The notes: generated by a model not told the origin, from the letters alone. A stretch of DNA of 64,000 bases from Arthrobacter sp. MYb214 (GCF_002979865.1 NZ_PCPZ01000001.1:1170059-1234058); one strand, 5' to 3'. Positions 8,802 to 19,300 are shown, counted from the stretch's first letter. Made by a program: numbers and translations.

Positions 8802-9305
8802 TCACTGCTGCGAGGCCCACTGCGCGACGCGCTGGGCGCTCTCTTCCAGCGACAGGTCTTCCACCCTGGACATGATGGACCAGCGCACACCGAAGGGATC
8901 CAGAATCGAAGCGAAGCGGTCACCCGAGACGAAGTTGCCCAGTGGTTCTCGGATACTGGAACCGGCAGCCTCGGCCCTGGCCACCACCTCATCTGCGTTT
9001 TCGCAGTAGAAACCCAAGGAATAGCAGGCATTCGGCGCAGCTGGCGGGCTGACTAGTCCGTAGGCCGGCGAAGGTTCCCCGATCTGCAAACGGCCATTGC
9101 CGAATGCAATTTCTGCATGCACGACAACGCCTCCCATTTCGGTGGAATCTACCACTGTCGCACCGAATACTTCTTCATAGAACCCCAGCGCTGCCCTTGC
9201 GTTGGGCACAGCCAAGAATGGCGTCAGACTGGTGAATCCATGAGGGACACCGGCAGTTGTATGCATTCCCGTCACACCTTGCGTGACTTCATCTTGATTT
9301 TCCAT
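8802..9305 (-). CDS. VOC (glyoxalase/PhnB-like) superfamily protein
   Basis: A 167-residue protein with the two beta-alpha-beta-beta-beta modules of the vicinal oxygen chelate fold: LTPFLAVPNARAALGFYEEVFGA near residue 27 and YSLGFYCENADEVVARAEAAG near residue 94, then the FASILDPFGVRWSI strand. It resembles PhnB-like proteins; metal ligands and substrate cannot be assigned. It is divergent from the AraC-type gene across 41 bases. TAGCCT ends six bases before the ATG, so the transcript could be leaderless; an in-frame ATG at 9266 is an alternative start. Confidence 0.75.
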   Translation of the reverse strand: MENQDEVTQGVTGMHTTAGVPHGFTSLTPFLAVPNARAALGFYEEVFGATVVDSTEMGGVVVHAEIAFGNGRLQIGEPSPAYGLVSPPAAPNACYSLGFYCENADEVVARAEAAGSSIREPLGNFVSGDRFASILDPFGVRWSIMSRVEDLSLEESAQRVAQWASQQ

Positions 9306-9346
9306 GTCCCTAGGCTAGTCCGTGTGGCACGCTGGTTCTTGTAGAT

Positions 9347-10165
9347 ATGCGACAACCTGCACGGGTGGTAGAGGCCATGGAATCAGCACCGGATCCGCGA
9401 GGCGTTCTCTATCCTGCCCGGCTACCGGCAATCGAGCGATTCTCCCCCGGTCCAGGACTGCAGGAATTGGTCTCCTGGTTTTGGCTGGTGGATTGGAACA
9501 TCGCGCCCGGACGTACCTCACGGCAAGAACTCCTGCCCTTTCCGCAAATGAATCTGGTCATTGAGCCAGAAGGCATTACGCTATCCGGCCCGGCCAGCGG
9601 CGCTTCGCACCGCGACCTGGCCGGGAGCAGTTGGGCAGTCTCCGCCTTGTTGCGCCCAGCGGCTGCGCAGGCTCTCAATGTGTCCCCCGCAGAGTTGCTG
9701 GACCAGGAAATCCAGTTCAGCGCACCTGGGCTGCTGGCCTCGATAACAAGGATGAAGACTCAACCCGGCCACGGGAACTCCGGTTCGGCCTGTGCCGAGC
9801 TCTTCGATTCGTGGCTCACCGCTCACCTTCCAGCAGCCACAAGTTCTGGCCTCCAAGCTAATAAGCTGCTCGACACCGTCGCAGCGGAGCGCGGAATCGT
9901 AAGGGTCTCCCAACTGGCCCATCGCTTGTCGCTCAGTACACGCAGTCTGCAACGGATTTCGGAAAGGTATTTGGGACTGGCTCCGCTGGCGGTGATTCGG
10001 CGGTACCGTTTGCAAGAGGCAGCTCATCGGCTGCGCGCGGACACTGCAGTTTCTATCGCTGGCATCGCAGCGGAAATGGGGTATGCGGATCAAGCCCATC
10101 TAGCGGCAGACTTCCGCAAAGTCTTGGGCTACTCCCCTGATACCTATCGAAAGGGCCGGAGCTAG
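9347..10165 (+). CDS. AraC-family transcriptional regulator
   Basis: A 272-residue regulator. The N-terminal half (residues 1-150) resembles the ligand-type domain seen before AraC domains in actinobacteria (FSPGPGLQELVSWFWLVDW, then FPQMNLVIEPEG). The C-terminal half has two helix-turn-helix motifs: VSQLAHRLSLSTRSLQRISERY near residue 186 and VSIAGIAAEMGYADQAHLAADFRKVLG near residue 235. It is the only plus-strand gene in the first 33 kb. It is divergent from the VOC gene and convergent, with a 4-base overlap, with the RidA-like gene, so it may control this cassette. ATG at 9377 is an alternative start with a nearby AGAGG. Confidence 0.8.
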   Translation: MRQPARVVEAMESAPDPRGVLYPARLPAIERFSPGPGLQELVSWFWLVDWNIAPGRTSRQELLPFPQMNLVIEPEGITLSGPASGASHRDLAGSSWAVSALLRPAAAQALNVSPAELLDQEIQFSAPGLLASITRMKTQPGHGNSGSACAELFDSWLTAHLPAATSSGLQANKLLDTVAAERGIVRVSQLAHRLSLSTRSLQRISERYLGLAPLAVIRRYRLQEAAHRLRADTAVSIAGIAAEMGYADQAHLAADFRKVLGYSPDTYRKGRS

Positions 10166-10590
10166 TCTGGCAGTACCGTCGCCACGGCACTGATTTCAAC
10201 CAGCGCACCTGGCACACCGAGCTTCGCAACGAAGGCTGCAGACACCAGGGGTGGTTCAGTGGCTGCCAACTGTTCACCTAAGGCTCCATAGACGCTGTTG
10301 ACGTCGGTTCCTTCCACCAGCAGCACGTTCCACTGCACTACATCCTGGAATCCCGCGCTGGCCGCCGCCAGTGCGAGCTTGGCGTTTCCCAGTGCCTTGG
10401 TCGCCTGCGTTGCGGCATCCCCGGCTCCGATCAGCTGCCCTGTGCCGTCTACGGCGTTCTGCCCGCCAACATAGATAGTCGTGGCACCCGGCGGGACGAT
10501 GGCTACGTGGCTGAAAGCTGGGGAGTTGACAAGGCCAGCGGGACGCAGTTTCCTGATCTGTTCCATAGTCCAGTGTGGCATTTTATTCAC
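10162..10590 (-). CDS. RidA-family protein (atypical, catalytic Arg absent)
   Basis: A 142-residue protein of the YjgF/YER057c/UK114 (Rid) family. Recognisable parts are YVGGQNAVDGTGQLIGAGD, the ATQATKALGNAKLALAAAS helix and the terminal PGALVEISAVA strand. Classical RidA deaminases carry Arg in this last strand (PxRxxVE); here the position is occupied by GA, so imine/enamine deaminase activity is doubtful and it fits the Arg-less Rid subgroups. It overlaps the AraC-type gene tail-to-tail by four bases. ATG codons at residues 1, 4 and 9 make the start uncertain. Confidence 0.8.
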   Translation of the reverse strand: MNKMPHWTMEQIRKLRPAGLVNSPAFSHVAIVPPGATTIYVGGQNAVDGTGQLIGAGDAATQATKALGNAKLALAAASAGFQDVVQWNVLLVEGTDVNSVYGALGEQLAATEPPLVSAAFVAKLGVPGALVEISAVATVLPD

Positions 10591-10606
10591 TGCTTTTTAA
10601 GACAGA

Positions 10607-10644
10607 AATGCCCCGAACTCTTCTTGCGAAGTGTTCGGGGCATT
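10607..10644 (-). terminator. Terminator-like hairpin at the end of the S10 operon
   Basis: A perfect 12-bp GC-rich stem (10607-10618 with 10633-10644) lies 37 bases past the rpsQ stop. On the minus strand it is followed by TCTGTCTTAAAAAG, so the T tract is poor. It probably separates the S10 operon from the inserted cassette. Confidence 0.6.
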
Positions 10645-10680
10645 CTTCAATCACGAGATCCGTGAAATCGAAGCGAAAGC

Positions 10681-10968
10681 TTACTTAGCCTTCTCCACGA
10701 TCTCAACGAGACGCCAGCGCTTGTCAGCAGACAGCGGGCGGGTCTCAGCGATGACAACCAAGTCGCCGATGCCGGCGTCGTTGTTCTCGTCGTGAGCCTT
10801 CACGTTCTTGTTGCGACGCATGACCTTGCCGTAAAGGGCGTGCTTAACACGGTCCTCAACGTCTACGACGATGGTCTTCTGCATCTTGTCAGATACCACG
10901 TAACCACGGAGGGTCTTGCGGTCGTTACGCTCGGTAGCGTTATCCACACCGTTCTCCTTCTCGCTCAT
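10681..10968 (-). CDS. rpsQ: 30S ribosomal protein S17
   Basis: Primary 16S rRNA-binding protein of the OB fold. The 95-residue protein has [23 protein letters not shown] and the C-terminal [24 protein letters not shown] signature. It is the last gene of the S10 operon, followed by a GC-rich hairpin. In most bacteria rplN follows directly; here a four-gene cassette lies between. Confidence 0.97.
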   Translation of the reverse strand: MSEKENGVDNATERNDRKTLRGYVVSDKMQKTIVVDVEDRVKHALYGKVMRRNKNVKAHDENNDAGIGDLVVIAETRPLSADKRWRLVEIVEKAK

Positions 10969-11231
10969 TACTTGGAATCCTTCTTGGTTTCTTCAACCGG
11001 AACAACGACATCCTGACGAATGCCCAGCTCGCGCTCGCGCAGCACAGTGTAAATGCGTGCAATATCGCGCTTGATGGTCTTCAGGTTCCCGTGGGAATCC
11101 AGCTGGCCGGTAGCCGACTGGAAACGCAGGTTGAACAGTTCTGCCTTGGCCTTCTTCAATTCCTCGTTCAAACGAGCGGTATCGAAGCCGTCCAGGGACT
11201 CAATGCTAAGGTCTTTCGAGCCGATAGACAT
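10968..11231 (-). CDS. rpmC: 50S ribosomal protein L29
   Basis: Helical large-subunit protein near the exit tunnel and a docking site for trigger factor and SRP. The 87-residue product has the [26 protein letters not shown] core of L29 and a charged C-terminal tail ([12 protein letters not shown]). It overlaps rpsQ by one base and follows rplP by two. Confidence 0.95.
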   Translation of the reverse strand: MSIGSKDLSIESLDGFDTARLNEELKKAKAELFNLRFQSATGQLDSHGNLKTIKRDIARIYTVLRERELGIRQDVVVPVEETKKDSK

Positions 11232-11233
11232 CC

Positions 11234-11650
11234 CTATTCACCACCTTCACGACGCACGATGCGTGCCTTCATTGGCAGCTTGTGGATTGCAAGACGCAAT
11301 GCCTCTTTAGCTACCTCTTCACTGACGCCACCGAGTTCAAACATGACTCGTCCTGGCTTTACGTTGGCGACCCACCACTCCGGCGAACCCTTACCGGAAC
11401 CCATGCGGGTTTCGGCAGGCTTCTTGGTAAGCGGACGGTCTGGGTAGATGTTGATCCAGACCTTACCGCCACGCTTGATGTAACGGGTCATGGCGATACG
11501 AGCGGCTTCGATCTGACGGTTAGTCACGTAAGCCGGGGTCAACGCCTGGATGCCGTACTCACCGAAAGCAACGGTGGTACCGCCCTTGGCAGCACCCGAA
11601 CGCTTTGGGTGGTGCTGCTTGCGGAACTTCACACGACGTGGGATAAGCAT
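11234..11650 (-). CDS. rplP: 50S ribosomal protein L16
   Basis: Large-subunit protein at the A-site tRNA elbow. The 138-residue protein begins [19 protein letters not shown] and carries the L16 signatures [20 protein letters not shown] and [19 protein letters not shown]. It abuts rpsC without spacing. Confidence 0.98.
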   Translation of the reverse strand: MLIPRRVKFRKQHHPKRSGAAKGGTTVAFGEYGIQALTPAYVTNRQIEAARIAMTRYIKRGGKVWINIYPDRPLTKKPAETRMGSGKGSPEWWVANVKPGRVMFELGGVSEEVAKEALRLAIHKLPMKARIVRREGGE

Positions 11651-12433
11651 TTAAGCCTGTCCTCCTTCCGCAGCCGGAGCTGCAGCGCCCTTGCGATCGT
11701 TACGACGACGGCGTTCGCCGCCACGTGGACGGTCGTTGCCGCCACCGCGGCCGCCACGAGCTGGAGCAGCAGCTTGCTGTGCAGCCAGTTCCTTGGCGGT
11801 TACGTCACCCTTGTAGATCCAGACCTTCACGCCGATACGGCCGAAGGTGGTCTTGGCTTCGAACTTGCCGAAGTCGATGTTCGCGCGCAGGGTGTGCAGT
11901 GGCACACGGCCTTCGCGGTAGAACTCCTTGCGGGACATTTCTGCGCCGCCAAGTCGACCGGAGCACTGAACGCGGATGCCCTTGGCACCAGCGCGCATTG
12001 CCGACTGCATTGCCTTCTTCATCGCACGGCGGAAAGCCACGCGTGAAGCAAGCTGCTCGGCGATGCCCTGGGCGACCAGCATGGCCTCCATGTCAGGGTT
12101 CTTGACCTCGAGGATGTTCAGCTGAACCTGCTTCTTGGTGAGCTTTTCCAGCTCGCCACGAATACGGTCAGCTTCTGCGCCGCGACGACCAATGACGATA
12201 CCTGGACGTGCAGTGTGGATATCCACACGTACGCGGTCACGGGTACGCTCGATCTCGACGCGGGCGATGCCAGCGCGATCCATGCCGTTAGACAGCAGGG
12301 CGCGGATCTGGACATCTTCCTTCACGTAGTCAGCGTAACGCTGGCCTGGCTTGCTGGAATCAGCGAACCAGTGGGAAACGTGATCGGTGGTGATGCCGAG
12401 ACGGAAACCGTTCGGGTTAATCTTCTGTCCCAT
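11651..12433 (-). CDS. rpsC: 30S ribosomal protein S3
   Basis: Small-subunit protein at the mRNA entry channel. The 260-residue product has the KH domain ([21 protein letters not shown], near residue 75) and the S3 C-terminal domain ([20 protein letters not shown]). The last 45 residues form a low-complexity Arg/Gly/Ala tail ([16 protein letters not shown]), common in actinobacteria and longer than in E. coli (233 residues). It abuts rplV and rplP. Confidence 0.98.
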   Translation of the reverse strand: MGQKINPNGFRLGITTDHVSHWFADSSKPGQRYADYVKEDVQIRALLSNGMDRAGIARVEIERTRDRVRVDIHTARPGIVIGRRGAEADRIRGELEKLTKKQVQLNILEVKNPDMEAMLVAQGIAEQLASRVAFRRAMKKAMQSAMRAGAKGIRVQCSGRLGGAEMSRKEFYREGRVPLHTLRANIDFGKFEAKTTFGRIGVKVWIYKGDVTAKELAAQQAAAPARGGRGGGNDRPRGGERRRRNDRKGAAAPAAEGGQA

Positions 12434-12799
12434 TTAGTTCTCCCCACCCTTCTGCGTGGTTGAAACAACCACAGTCACGTGGCTGGTGCGCTTCTTGATC
12501 TGGAATGCGCGACCCTGTGCACGCGGCTGGAACCGCTTCATGGTCGGACCTTCGTCAACAAACGCTTCGCTGATAAACAGCTCGTCCTCATTGAATGCTT
12601 CACCTGCGCGGTCCGCGGCGGCACGGGCGTTAGCCACTGCCGATGCGACAACCTTGTATACCGGCTCCGAAGCTGCCTGTGGGGCAAACTTCAAGATGGC
12701 CAGTGCTTCGTTGGTCTGCAGACCACGAACAAGGTTGACGACGCGCCGGGCCTTCATAGGCGTTACGCGGATGTGACGCGCAATTGCCTTGGCTTCCAT
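12434..12799 (-). CDS. rplV: 50S ribosomal protein L22
   Basis: Large-subunit protein lining the exit tunnel. The start is ATG at 12799 ([20 protein letters not shown]), giving a 121-residue protein of normal family length. The frame stays open upstream to 13042, but that stretch overlaps rpsS and shows no L22 homology, so it is excluded. The C-terminal signature [24 protein letters not shown] is present. It follows rpsS by 59 bases. Confidence 0.97.
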   Translation of the reverse strand: MEAKAIARHIRVTPMKARRVVNLVRGLQTNEALAILKFAPQAASEPVYKVVASAVANARAAADRAGEAFNEDELFISEAFVDEGPTMKRFQPRAQGRAFQIKKRTSHVTVVVSTTQKGGEN

Positions 12800-12858
12800 T
12801 GCTATCCTTCTCTCGTCTATCGAAGAAGTGCTAAGCGATACTAGTACCCTTGCGGGGC

Positions 12859-13140
12859 CTAGCGGCGCTTGCCCTTCTTGTCGTCCTTCACGTGGCCACG
12901 GAACGTACGGGTTGGGGCAAACTCTCCGAGCTTGTGTCCAACCATCGATTCGGTTACGAACACAGGAATGTGCTTGCGACCGTCGTGTACGGCGATGGTG
13001 TGTCCCAGCATGTCCGGGATGATCATCGAACGGCGGGACCACGTCTTGATGACGTTCTTGGTGCCCTTATCGTTTTCAGCAACGACCTTTAGGAACAGGT
13101 GCTGATCGACGAAGGGGCCTTTCTTCAGGCTGCGTGGCAT
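12859..13140 (-). CDS. rpsS: 30S ribosomal protein S19
   Basis: Small-subunit head protein that contacts S13 and the A-site tRNA. The 93-residue protein opens with [15 protein letters not shown] and has [18 protein letters not shown] and the signature [17 protein letters not shown]. It is 12 bases after rplB in the S10 operon. Confidence 0.98.
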   Translation of the reverse strand: MPRSLKKGPFVDQHLFLKVVAENDKGTKNVIKTWSRRSMIIPDMLGHTIAVHDGRKHIPVFVTESMVGHKLGEFAPTRTFRGHVKDDKKGKRR

Positions 13141-13152
13141 GTTTCCAGGCTC

Positions 13153-13992
13153 CTATCGCTTGTTCTTGCCGGTCTTGCGGCGACGCACAATGAGCTTGTC
13201 GCTTTCCTTGTTTGGACGACGGGTGCGTCCCTCACGCTTACCGTTAGGGTTGACCGGGTGACGACCACCGGAGGTCTTGCCCTCACCGCCACCATGTGGG
13301 TGGTCAACTGGGTTCATGACAACACCGCGAACGGTTGGGCGTACGCCCTTCCAGCGCATACGGCCGGCCTTGCCCCAGTTGATGTTGATCTGCTCAGCGT
13401 TGCCAACTTCGCCGATGGTTGCGCGGCAGCGCACATCAACGTTGCGGATTTCACCCGAAGGCAAACGCAGCTGGGCGTAGCGGCCCTCACGGGCTACCAG
13501 CTGGATCGATGCACCAGCGGAACGAGCCATCTTAGCGCCGCCGCCTGGGCGAAGCTCAACAGCGTGAATCACGGTACCAACCGGGATGTTACGCAGTGGC
13601 AGGTTGTTGCCTGGCTTGATGTCGGCGCTTGCGCCGGCCTCAATTGGGTCACCCTGCTTGAGGTTGTTCGGTGCGATGATGTAGCGCTTGGTGCCGTCCA
13701 CGTAGTGGAGCAGTGCGATACGAGCGGTACGGTTCGGGTCGTACTCGATGTGAGCGACCTTTGCCGGAACGCCGTCCTTGTCGTGACGACGGAAGTCGAT
13801 AACACGGTAGGCGCGCTTGTGTCCGCCACCCTTGTGACGGGTGGTGATCTTACCGGTGTTGTTACGGCCGCCTGACTTGGTCAGGGGACGAACCAACGAC
13901 TTTTCCGGAGTCGATCGGGTGATTTCTGCGAAGTCGGCTACCGACGAGCCGCGAAGGCCCGGGGTAGTCGGCTTGTACTTACGAATTCCCAT
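13153..13992 (-). CDS. rplB: 50S ribosomal protein L2
   Basis: Large-subunit protein required for subunit association and peptidyl transferase activity. The 279-residue product shows [15 protein letters not shown], the [23 protein letters not shown] core and the active-site loop [16 protein letters not shown] with the conserved His. It has the family-typical basic tail ([18 protein letters not shown]). It lies 31 bases after rplW. Confidence 0.98.
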   Translation of the reverse strand: MGIRKYKPTTPGLRGSSVADFAEITRSTPEKSLVRPLTKSGGRNNTGKITTRHKGGGHKRAYRVIDFRRHDKDGVPAKVAHIEYDPNRTARIALLHYVDGTKRYIIAPNNLKQGDPIEAGASADIKPGNNLPLRNIPVGTVIHAVELRPGGGAKMARSAGASIQLVAREGRYAQLRLPSGEIRNVDVRCRATIGEVGNAEQININWGKAGRMRWKGVRPTVRGVVMNPVDHPHGGGEGKTSGGRHPVNPNGKREGRTRRPNKESDKLIVRRRKTGKNKR

Positions 13993-14023
13993 TATTAATA
14001 TTCCTCGTTAAAGTGGTCTCCGC

Positions 14024-14326
14024 TTAGGAAAGCGGACCGCCGAAGATGTCAATCGAGCCGTCCTTCAAGGTGATGATGGCGCGCTTGGTGCTCTTGCGCG
14101 ATCCCCACCCGAAGCGGGTGCGCTTGCGCTTACCAGCTCGGTTGATGGTGTTTACGGAGTCAACCTTGACGTTGAAGATCGCTTCAACGGCGTACTTGAT
14201 TTCCGACTTGTTGGAGCTTGGTGCCACCTCGAAGGTGTACTGACCTTGATCGATCAGACCGTAGCTCTTTTCCGATACGACAGGTGCGATGACCACGTCG
14301 TGTGGAGCCTTTGAGAACGCGCTCAC
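14024..14326 (-). CDS. rplW: 50S ribosomal protein L23
   Basis: Exit-tunnel protein and main ribosomal contact of trigger factor and SRP. The 100-residue product has [23 protein letters not shown] and the [20 protein letters not shown] helix-strand signature. Its ATG overlaps the rplD stop by four bases. Confidence 0.97.
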   Translation of the reverse strand: MSAFSKAPHDVVIAPVVSEKSYGLIDQGQYTFEVAPSSNKSEIKYAVEAIFNVKVDSVNTINRAGKRKRTRFGWGSRKSTKRAIITLKDGSIDIFGGPLS

Positions 14327-14925
14327 TTGGCTTCCTCCTTCTGGACCAGGGCATCGAAGGCAGCCTTGGTGAAGACTACGTCATCCGAAACCAGAACATC
14401 GTAGGTGTTCAGCTGGTCGACGTACAGAACGTGCACATTGACGAGGTTGCGAACCGAAAGGGCTGCAACATCGTTGGCGCGATCGATGACGACAAGCAGG
14501 TTCTTGCGCTCGGTGAGCGAACGCAAGGTAGCCAGAGCATCCTTGGTCGAAGGCGTTTCGCCAGCAACCAAGTTCTCAATCACGTGAACGCGATCGAAGC
14601 GTGCGCGATCAGACAGGGCGCCGCGCAGTGCAGCAGCCTTCATCTTCTTCGGGGTACGCTGCGAGTAATCACGTGGGGTTGGACCGTGGACAATGCCACC
14701 GCCGGTCATGTGCGGAGCACGGATCGAACCCTGACGGGCGCGGCCGGTACCCTTCTGCTTGAACGGCTTGCGACCTGCACCCGAAACCTCGGAGCGGTCC
14801 TTGGTCTTGTGGGTACCCTGGCGGGCAGCAGCAAGCTGTGCAACGACAACCTGGTGCAGCAGCGGGACGTTGGTCTGTACGTCGAAGATCTCTGCAGGCA
14901 GTTCGACGTTAAGTGCCTTAGTCAT
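14323..14925 (-). CDS. rplD: 50S ribosomal protein L4
   Basis: Early-assembly large-subunit protein with a long tunnel loop; in E. coli it also represses the S10 operon. The 200-residue protein shows [41 protein letters not shown] (residues about 28-68), the rRNA-binding extended loop. It lies four bases after rplC and overlaps rplW by four bases. Confidence 0.97.
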   Translation of the reverse strand: MTKALNVELPAEIFDVQTNVPLLHQVVVAQLAAARQGTHKTKDRSEVSGAGRKPFKQKGTGRARQGSIRAPHMTGGGIVHGPTPRDYSQRTPKKMKAAALRGALSDRARFDRVHVIENLVAGETPSTKDALATLRSLTERKNLLVVIDRANDVAALSVRNLVNVHVLYVDQLNTYDVLVSDDVVFTKAAFDALVQKEEAK

Positions 14926-14929
14926 TTAC

Positions 14930-15580
14930 TTATGCTCCCTTCACGGCGTTGCGTACGAGAACGACGCGGCCGCGGGCGCCTGGAACGGCACCCTTGATCA
15001 GCAGGAGGTTCTTCTCAGCGTCGATAGCGTGAATGGTCAGGTTCTGAGTGGTAACACGCTCAGCACCCATGCGACCAGCCATCTTCTGTCCACGGAAAAC
15101 GCGACCTGGGGTCGATGCGCCGCCGATGGAACCTGGCTTACGGTGGTTCTTGTGAGCACCGTGCGATGCGCCAACACCGTGGAAGTTGTGACGCTTCATA
15201 ACGCCGGCGAAGCCCTTACCCTTCGAGGTGCCTACGACGTCGACCTTCTGGCCGGCTTCGAAGACCTCTACGGAAAGTTCCTGGCCTGCGGTGTACTCGG
15301 CAGCGTCTGCAGTGCGCAGTTCTACCAAGTGGCGACGTGGGGTGACGCCAGCAGCCTCGAAGTGACCAGCCAGTGGCTTGGTGACCTTGCGAGGATCGAT
15401 CTGGCCGTAGCCGATCTGAACTGCGGTGTAGCCATCGCGCTCTTCGTTGATGAGCTTGGTGACAACGTTGCTATCAGCCTGCACGACGGTGACAGGGATC
15501 AGGTTGTTGTTCGAATCCCAAACCTGGGTCATGCCGAGCTTCGTGCCCAGCAGGCCCTTGAAATTACGGGTTGCGGTCAT
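14930..15580 (-). CDS. rplC: 50S ribosomal protein L3
   Basis: Early-assembly large-subunit protein close to the peptidyl transferase centre. The 216-residue product has the [16 protein letters not shown]-terminus and the central loop [31 protein letters not shown] near residue 122. It follows rpsJ by 20 bases. Confidence 0.98.
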   Translation of the reverse strand: MTATRNFKGLLGTKLGMTQVWDSNNNLIPVTVVQADSNVVTKLINEERDGYTAVQIGYGQIDPRKVTKPLAGHFEAAGVTPRRHLVELRTADAAEYTAGQELSVEVFEAGQKVDVVGTSKGKGFAGVMKRHNFHGVGASHGAHKNHRKPGSIGGASTPGRVFRGQKMAGRMGAERVTTQNLTIHAIDAEKNLLLIKGAVPGARGRVVLVRNAVKGA

Positions 15581-15600
15581 AGTTTTCTCGCCACCTCCCC

Positions 15601-15909
15601 TTAAAGCTTGATTTCGATGTTGACATCCGCTGGCAGGTCGAGACGCATCAGCGAATCAACAGCCTTCGGGGTCGGATCGACGATGTCGATCAGACGCTTG
15701 TGCGTGCGCATTTCGAAGTGCTCACGGCTGTCCTTGTACTTGTGTGGCGAACGGATAACGCAGTACACGTTCTTCTCCGTTGGCAGCGGCACTGGGCCGA
15801 CTACGGTTGCGCCTGCGCGCGTGACCGTCTCAACGATCTTCCGGGCCGAAACGTCAATGACCTCGTGGTCATACGACTTCAGCCGGATGCGGATTTTCTG
15901 TCCCGCCAT
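15601..15909 (-). CDS. rpsJ: 30S ribosomal protein S10
   Basis: First gene of the S10 operon; small-subunit head protein that also acts as NusE, partnering NusB and NusG in antitermination. The start is ATG at 15909 ([17 protein letters not shown]), giving 102 residues, the usual length; the open frame continues upstream to 15981 without homology. The signature [42 protein letters not shown] is intact from about residue 32. AGAGG about ten bases upstream may act as RBS. Confidence 0.97.
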   Translation of the reverse strand: MAGQKIRIRLKSYDHEVIDVSARKIVETVTRAGATVVGPVPLPTEKNVYCVIRSPHKYKDSREHFEMRTHKRLIDIVDPTPKAVDSLMRLDLPADVNIEIKL

Positions 15910-15997
15910 GGCGTCATGCCTCTTTCTGTTAGCACTATCTAAAGTTTCTGTGCCTATATACGGGTCCTTGCAGACCGGCACGCCTTGCTCTGCGGCT

Positions 15998-16020
15998 GAA
16001 TCCGGATCAGATCCGGGTTC
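15998..16020. repeat. Near-perfect palindrome in the S10 leader
   Basis: The core CCGGATC-A-GATCCGG (16002-16016) extends to 10 bp per arm with one mismatch. It lies about 90 bases upstream of rpsJ. It could be a leader RNA hairpin or an operator; the sequence alone does not decide. Confidence 0.5.
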
Positions 16021-16195
16021 CTCACCCGCAGGAGGCTCCGACCCCCGCGCTCGGGCGTGTCGTGAAATTTTCAGTCACAACACTCCCACAAAGTTTTCAC
16101 TTTATCGAAGGGCCTTATAGTTTGAAGCAGTCGTATCGATCCCGAACCCCAGGCATTATCCTGCGTGAGAGTCGATCCCGGTCGTTCAAACCAGA

Positions 16196-16221
16196 CCGGT
16201 TACCCCATAAATGGGGACCGG
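16196..16221 (-). terminator. Possible terminator of the large membrane protein gene
   Basis: A bulged 10-bp hairpin (CCGGT/ACCGG outer arm and CCCCA/TGGGG inner arm, loop TAAA) lies about 90 bases past the stop. There is no T tract after it, so termination is only suggested. Confidence 0.3.
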
Positions 16222-16307
16222 GTTGCATTGAAGCAACTTATCTAGTCTGACAGGTCGGCAACGATCGCGCAAATCTTTTATGCCTATCCGCGCCCGTGAT
16301 CTTGACC

Positions 16308-19300
16308 TCACACCTGGCGCGGCCCGTCCTGCCCGGACGGCTCCTGCCCCGCGGGGATCGGTGGATCAACAGGGTTTTGCGGCCTCACCGGCAGCGAATT
16401 CTGCTTGTCGACCTTCACCAGCTTGAAGACCGCGGCCGCAATCAGCCCCAAGCCAATGACCACCAGCCAGAGGAATGCCAAATCGCGCAGGAACCACAAG
16501 ACGGACAAGGTGATAGCCGCCGCACCCCACCAAATGAACAGCCGCTCCCCCAGCTTCAAGCCCCAGGCCACCAATCCACCGAAGAAGACCAGGCCGATCG
16601 CCTGCGCAACACCATTGGATTGGACCAGTGCGGCGAGCAAGGCCAGGCTGCCGGCCACCGAGGCGGCCAGCAGGTATGTCCTCTCCAATCGCGCGTTGGC
16701 CCTGATATTGCGCCACGCGACCAGCACTACTGCAACAATGCAGGCGTAGGCCGCCAGGTTGCTGGCCCGCGGTGTGCCAAGGATCTGGGCATAGCTGCCC
16801 AGCGCCAGCAGCGCTCCCACGAGGATGAAGCCGTCCACCGCGTAGGGCACCAGCCGCCGCGGAAGTTCAAAGAGCCGCACCAGCACCGCAACGCCGAAGA
16901 CCAGCAGCGCTCCGCCGGCCACCTGCCAAATCGCACCGCCATCCAGATGGGCGATGCCACCGGCCAGCAACAGGGCCAGGAGCATTGCCGCGAAGTACAA
17001 GCGCGAGGCGCTGCCGGGCGGATCGGCATGGAGGTAGCCGAATTCCGGATAGCCGGGAATTGGGTCCTTCATTCGCCCGTGGAAGATTGCGAGCAGGTAC
17101 AGCGCGAGGCCCGCGCCAACCAGCGCCCATGCGGCATCCATCGGTGCTAGCACCACTGCCCCACCGGCTTGCCGCACCTCGAAGACTGCACGCAGGATAG
17201 CGACGCACAGCATGATGGCGGCTCCGGCCGCGTACCAGGCGCTCTTTCGCGTGTGCACCAGCAGGATGAAGCCGAGGGCCAGCAGCAGGTGCGCACCCAC
17301 TGCCCACCACGACCCCGCCTGCCACGCGGCGGCCCACGCCGCCGGAAGGAAGATGGCCAGGCCCAGGGCTATCGAGTACGACTTGTTGGCGCGCAACCGC
17401 CATTCAAGCACGAGTGCCGCCAGGCTCAGGGCCAGCAGCATGGCGCAAGCAACCTGGGAACTCCACCACGTAGAGCGGACCCATCCGGTCGCATCTTCCA
17501 TGGCCAGTGCCGGAATGCTGATCAGCAGGATCAGTGCCAGGATCGGGGCAAATAGATAGAGCTGTCGCTTGGCCACCGTCAAGCTGGTCTCGGCCTTGAA
17601 CGCGGCCAGCCCGTGCAGCCCGAAAAATAAGCAGGCCAAGAGGATCGTTCCCCGATCCATGCCGCCCGCGAACTGCCCGTAGGCCAGCGTCGCCAGTGGA
17701 ATGCCAGCCAGCAGTCCCACTGCCATCCAGCGCAATTCCCGGCGCAGTGCTTTGCCGTCGCGGATGCTAGCCAGCAAGCGGAGCAGCTGCGGGACGGCTA
17801 TCGAAACCAGCAGCAGGCAGAACCGGCCGTGGATGTCGAATTCCATGCTGTAGGCAATCCACCACACCATGGAACTGAAGAGCACTTGGGCCAACGCTGC
17901 ATAGAGGATCTTCCACCGCGCATTGGTGCTGCGGCGCAAGCTCCAGATGAAATAGCCCAAGGTTGCCGCCCCGATGAGGATTGCCAGCGGCCAGATCTCC
18001 TTGCCGAAGCTGAGCGCATAAAGCCCGATCAGCAGGCAGGCCGCAATGACATTGATCGGCTGTTCCAGCTCGGGGCGCTGTGCAGGAATATCGCGAAGCC
18101 GCCAACCCGAGGCAATGACCAGGCCAACTGCGAGCACAAGGCCAGTGATGAACCACGCCAGGCCGCCGATACCCAGGAACACCACGGTGCTTTCGCTGGC
18201 GTAGGAATAGTCGTCAGCGGTTGTCAGCAGGCGCAGGCTGAAGAGCAGCACCACGCCAAGCAAAGCCGAAGCGCCCACCAGTCCCAGCCGGTGCCCCTGC
18301 GCCATGCCGGAATCCAGCACGGCACGGCTCGCCAGATTCGCCGCCCACAAGATGAACAGCACGAAGAGCACCGCAATCAACGGGGATGAGCCGTCAGGAT
18401 TTCCATAGTCCCCAGCCGTGAGCTCATCAAGCGCAGCACCAAGCACGCCTGCGCCAACCAGGGTAACGACCCAGCGCGCATGGAGCGTCATTTCCCTGCG
18501 CAGGTTCCGGGCGTTGCGCTGAGCCAGCGAAAGCCCGAGCAGGGCCAGGGCGAATACCACCAGCGGGCGCCAACTGTGGTTCTGCATATCTACCAGCGCC
18601 ACCAGGGGAAGAACCGCGATGACTCCAACTTCCAGCTTGGCGCTGCGCAGCAAGCCGGGAATGCCCAGCGCCATGAAGATCGGAACCGCGATGTAGCTGA
18701 GCACGAAGGCCTCGAAGCCCTGCGCGTAGAGAAACGCGCCGATCACCGAAGCCACCGCTAAGCACCACAGCACCGCACGTTCACTTTGCAGGTGCCTGCG
18801 CGCCAATCCCAGCCTCTGCTGGTAGCCGGTGGAGCAGAGCAATACCGCTACGGCTTGGAGCCCGAAGGCGAAGGCGAGCACCAGCCAGCTGCTCGTTGCG
18901 GAGAAACCGAGGTAGTTGCAGCCGGCCACGAGCATCGCCATGAAAGCAGCGCGGGCAGCGTAGGAGCGCAGCAGCCGCAGGTTGGGCAACAGCCTGACGC
19001 TGAGCAGCGACTGGGCGGTGAGCAACGCGAAAATCCAGAACAAATCCCGGCTGGCGAGCATCTCCAAGAGGATCACCGACAACGCAAAGACAAACGCAGG
19101 CAGCAGCTGCGCGGTGCCGTGCAGGGCCCGGAAGAAGATTGAGTGGCGGATCCTTTCGCTGCGTACCGCCAAGAGCATCAGCGCAATAGAGAGCACCAGC
19201 AGGATCAGCATGTAGTACAGGACGCCACGCTGCATCGCGGCCGCGCCGGCCATGGCGGTGCTGACCAGAATCAGCACGGCAACCCACGCCAGAACACGGG

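Larger units (their letters stand above)
15910..16307 (-). other. S10 operon leader/promoter region
   Basis: Non-coding 398-bp gap between rpsJ and the large membrane protein gene. It contains a 10-bp near-palindrome (15998-16020), a further GC-rich hairpin around 16040-16065, and a bulged 10-bp hairpin (16196-16221). TAGATA (minus strand, 16239-16244) and TATAAG around 16116-16121 are possible -10 elements, but no convincing -35 partner was found. The promoter for the 11-gene S10 operon must lie here. Confidence 0.5.

Noticed and set aside
12800..13042. N-terminal extension of rplV reading into rpsS
   Set aside because: The extra residues have no L22 homology and overlap rpsS; ATG at 12799 gives the normal length.
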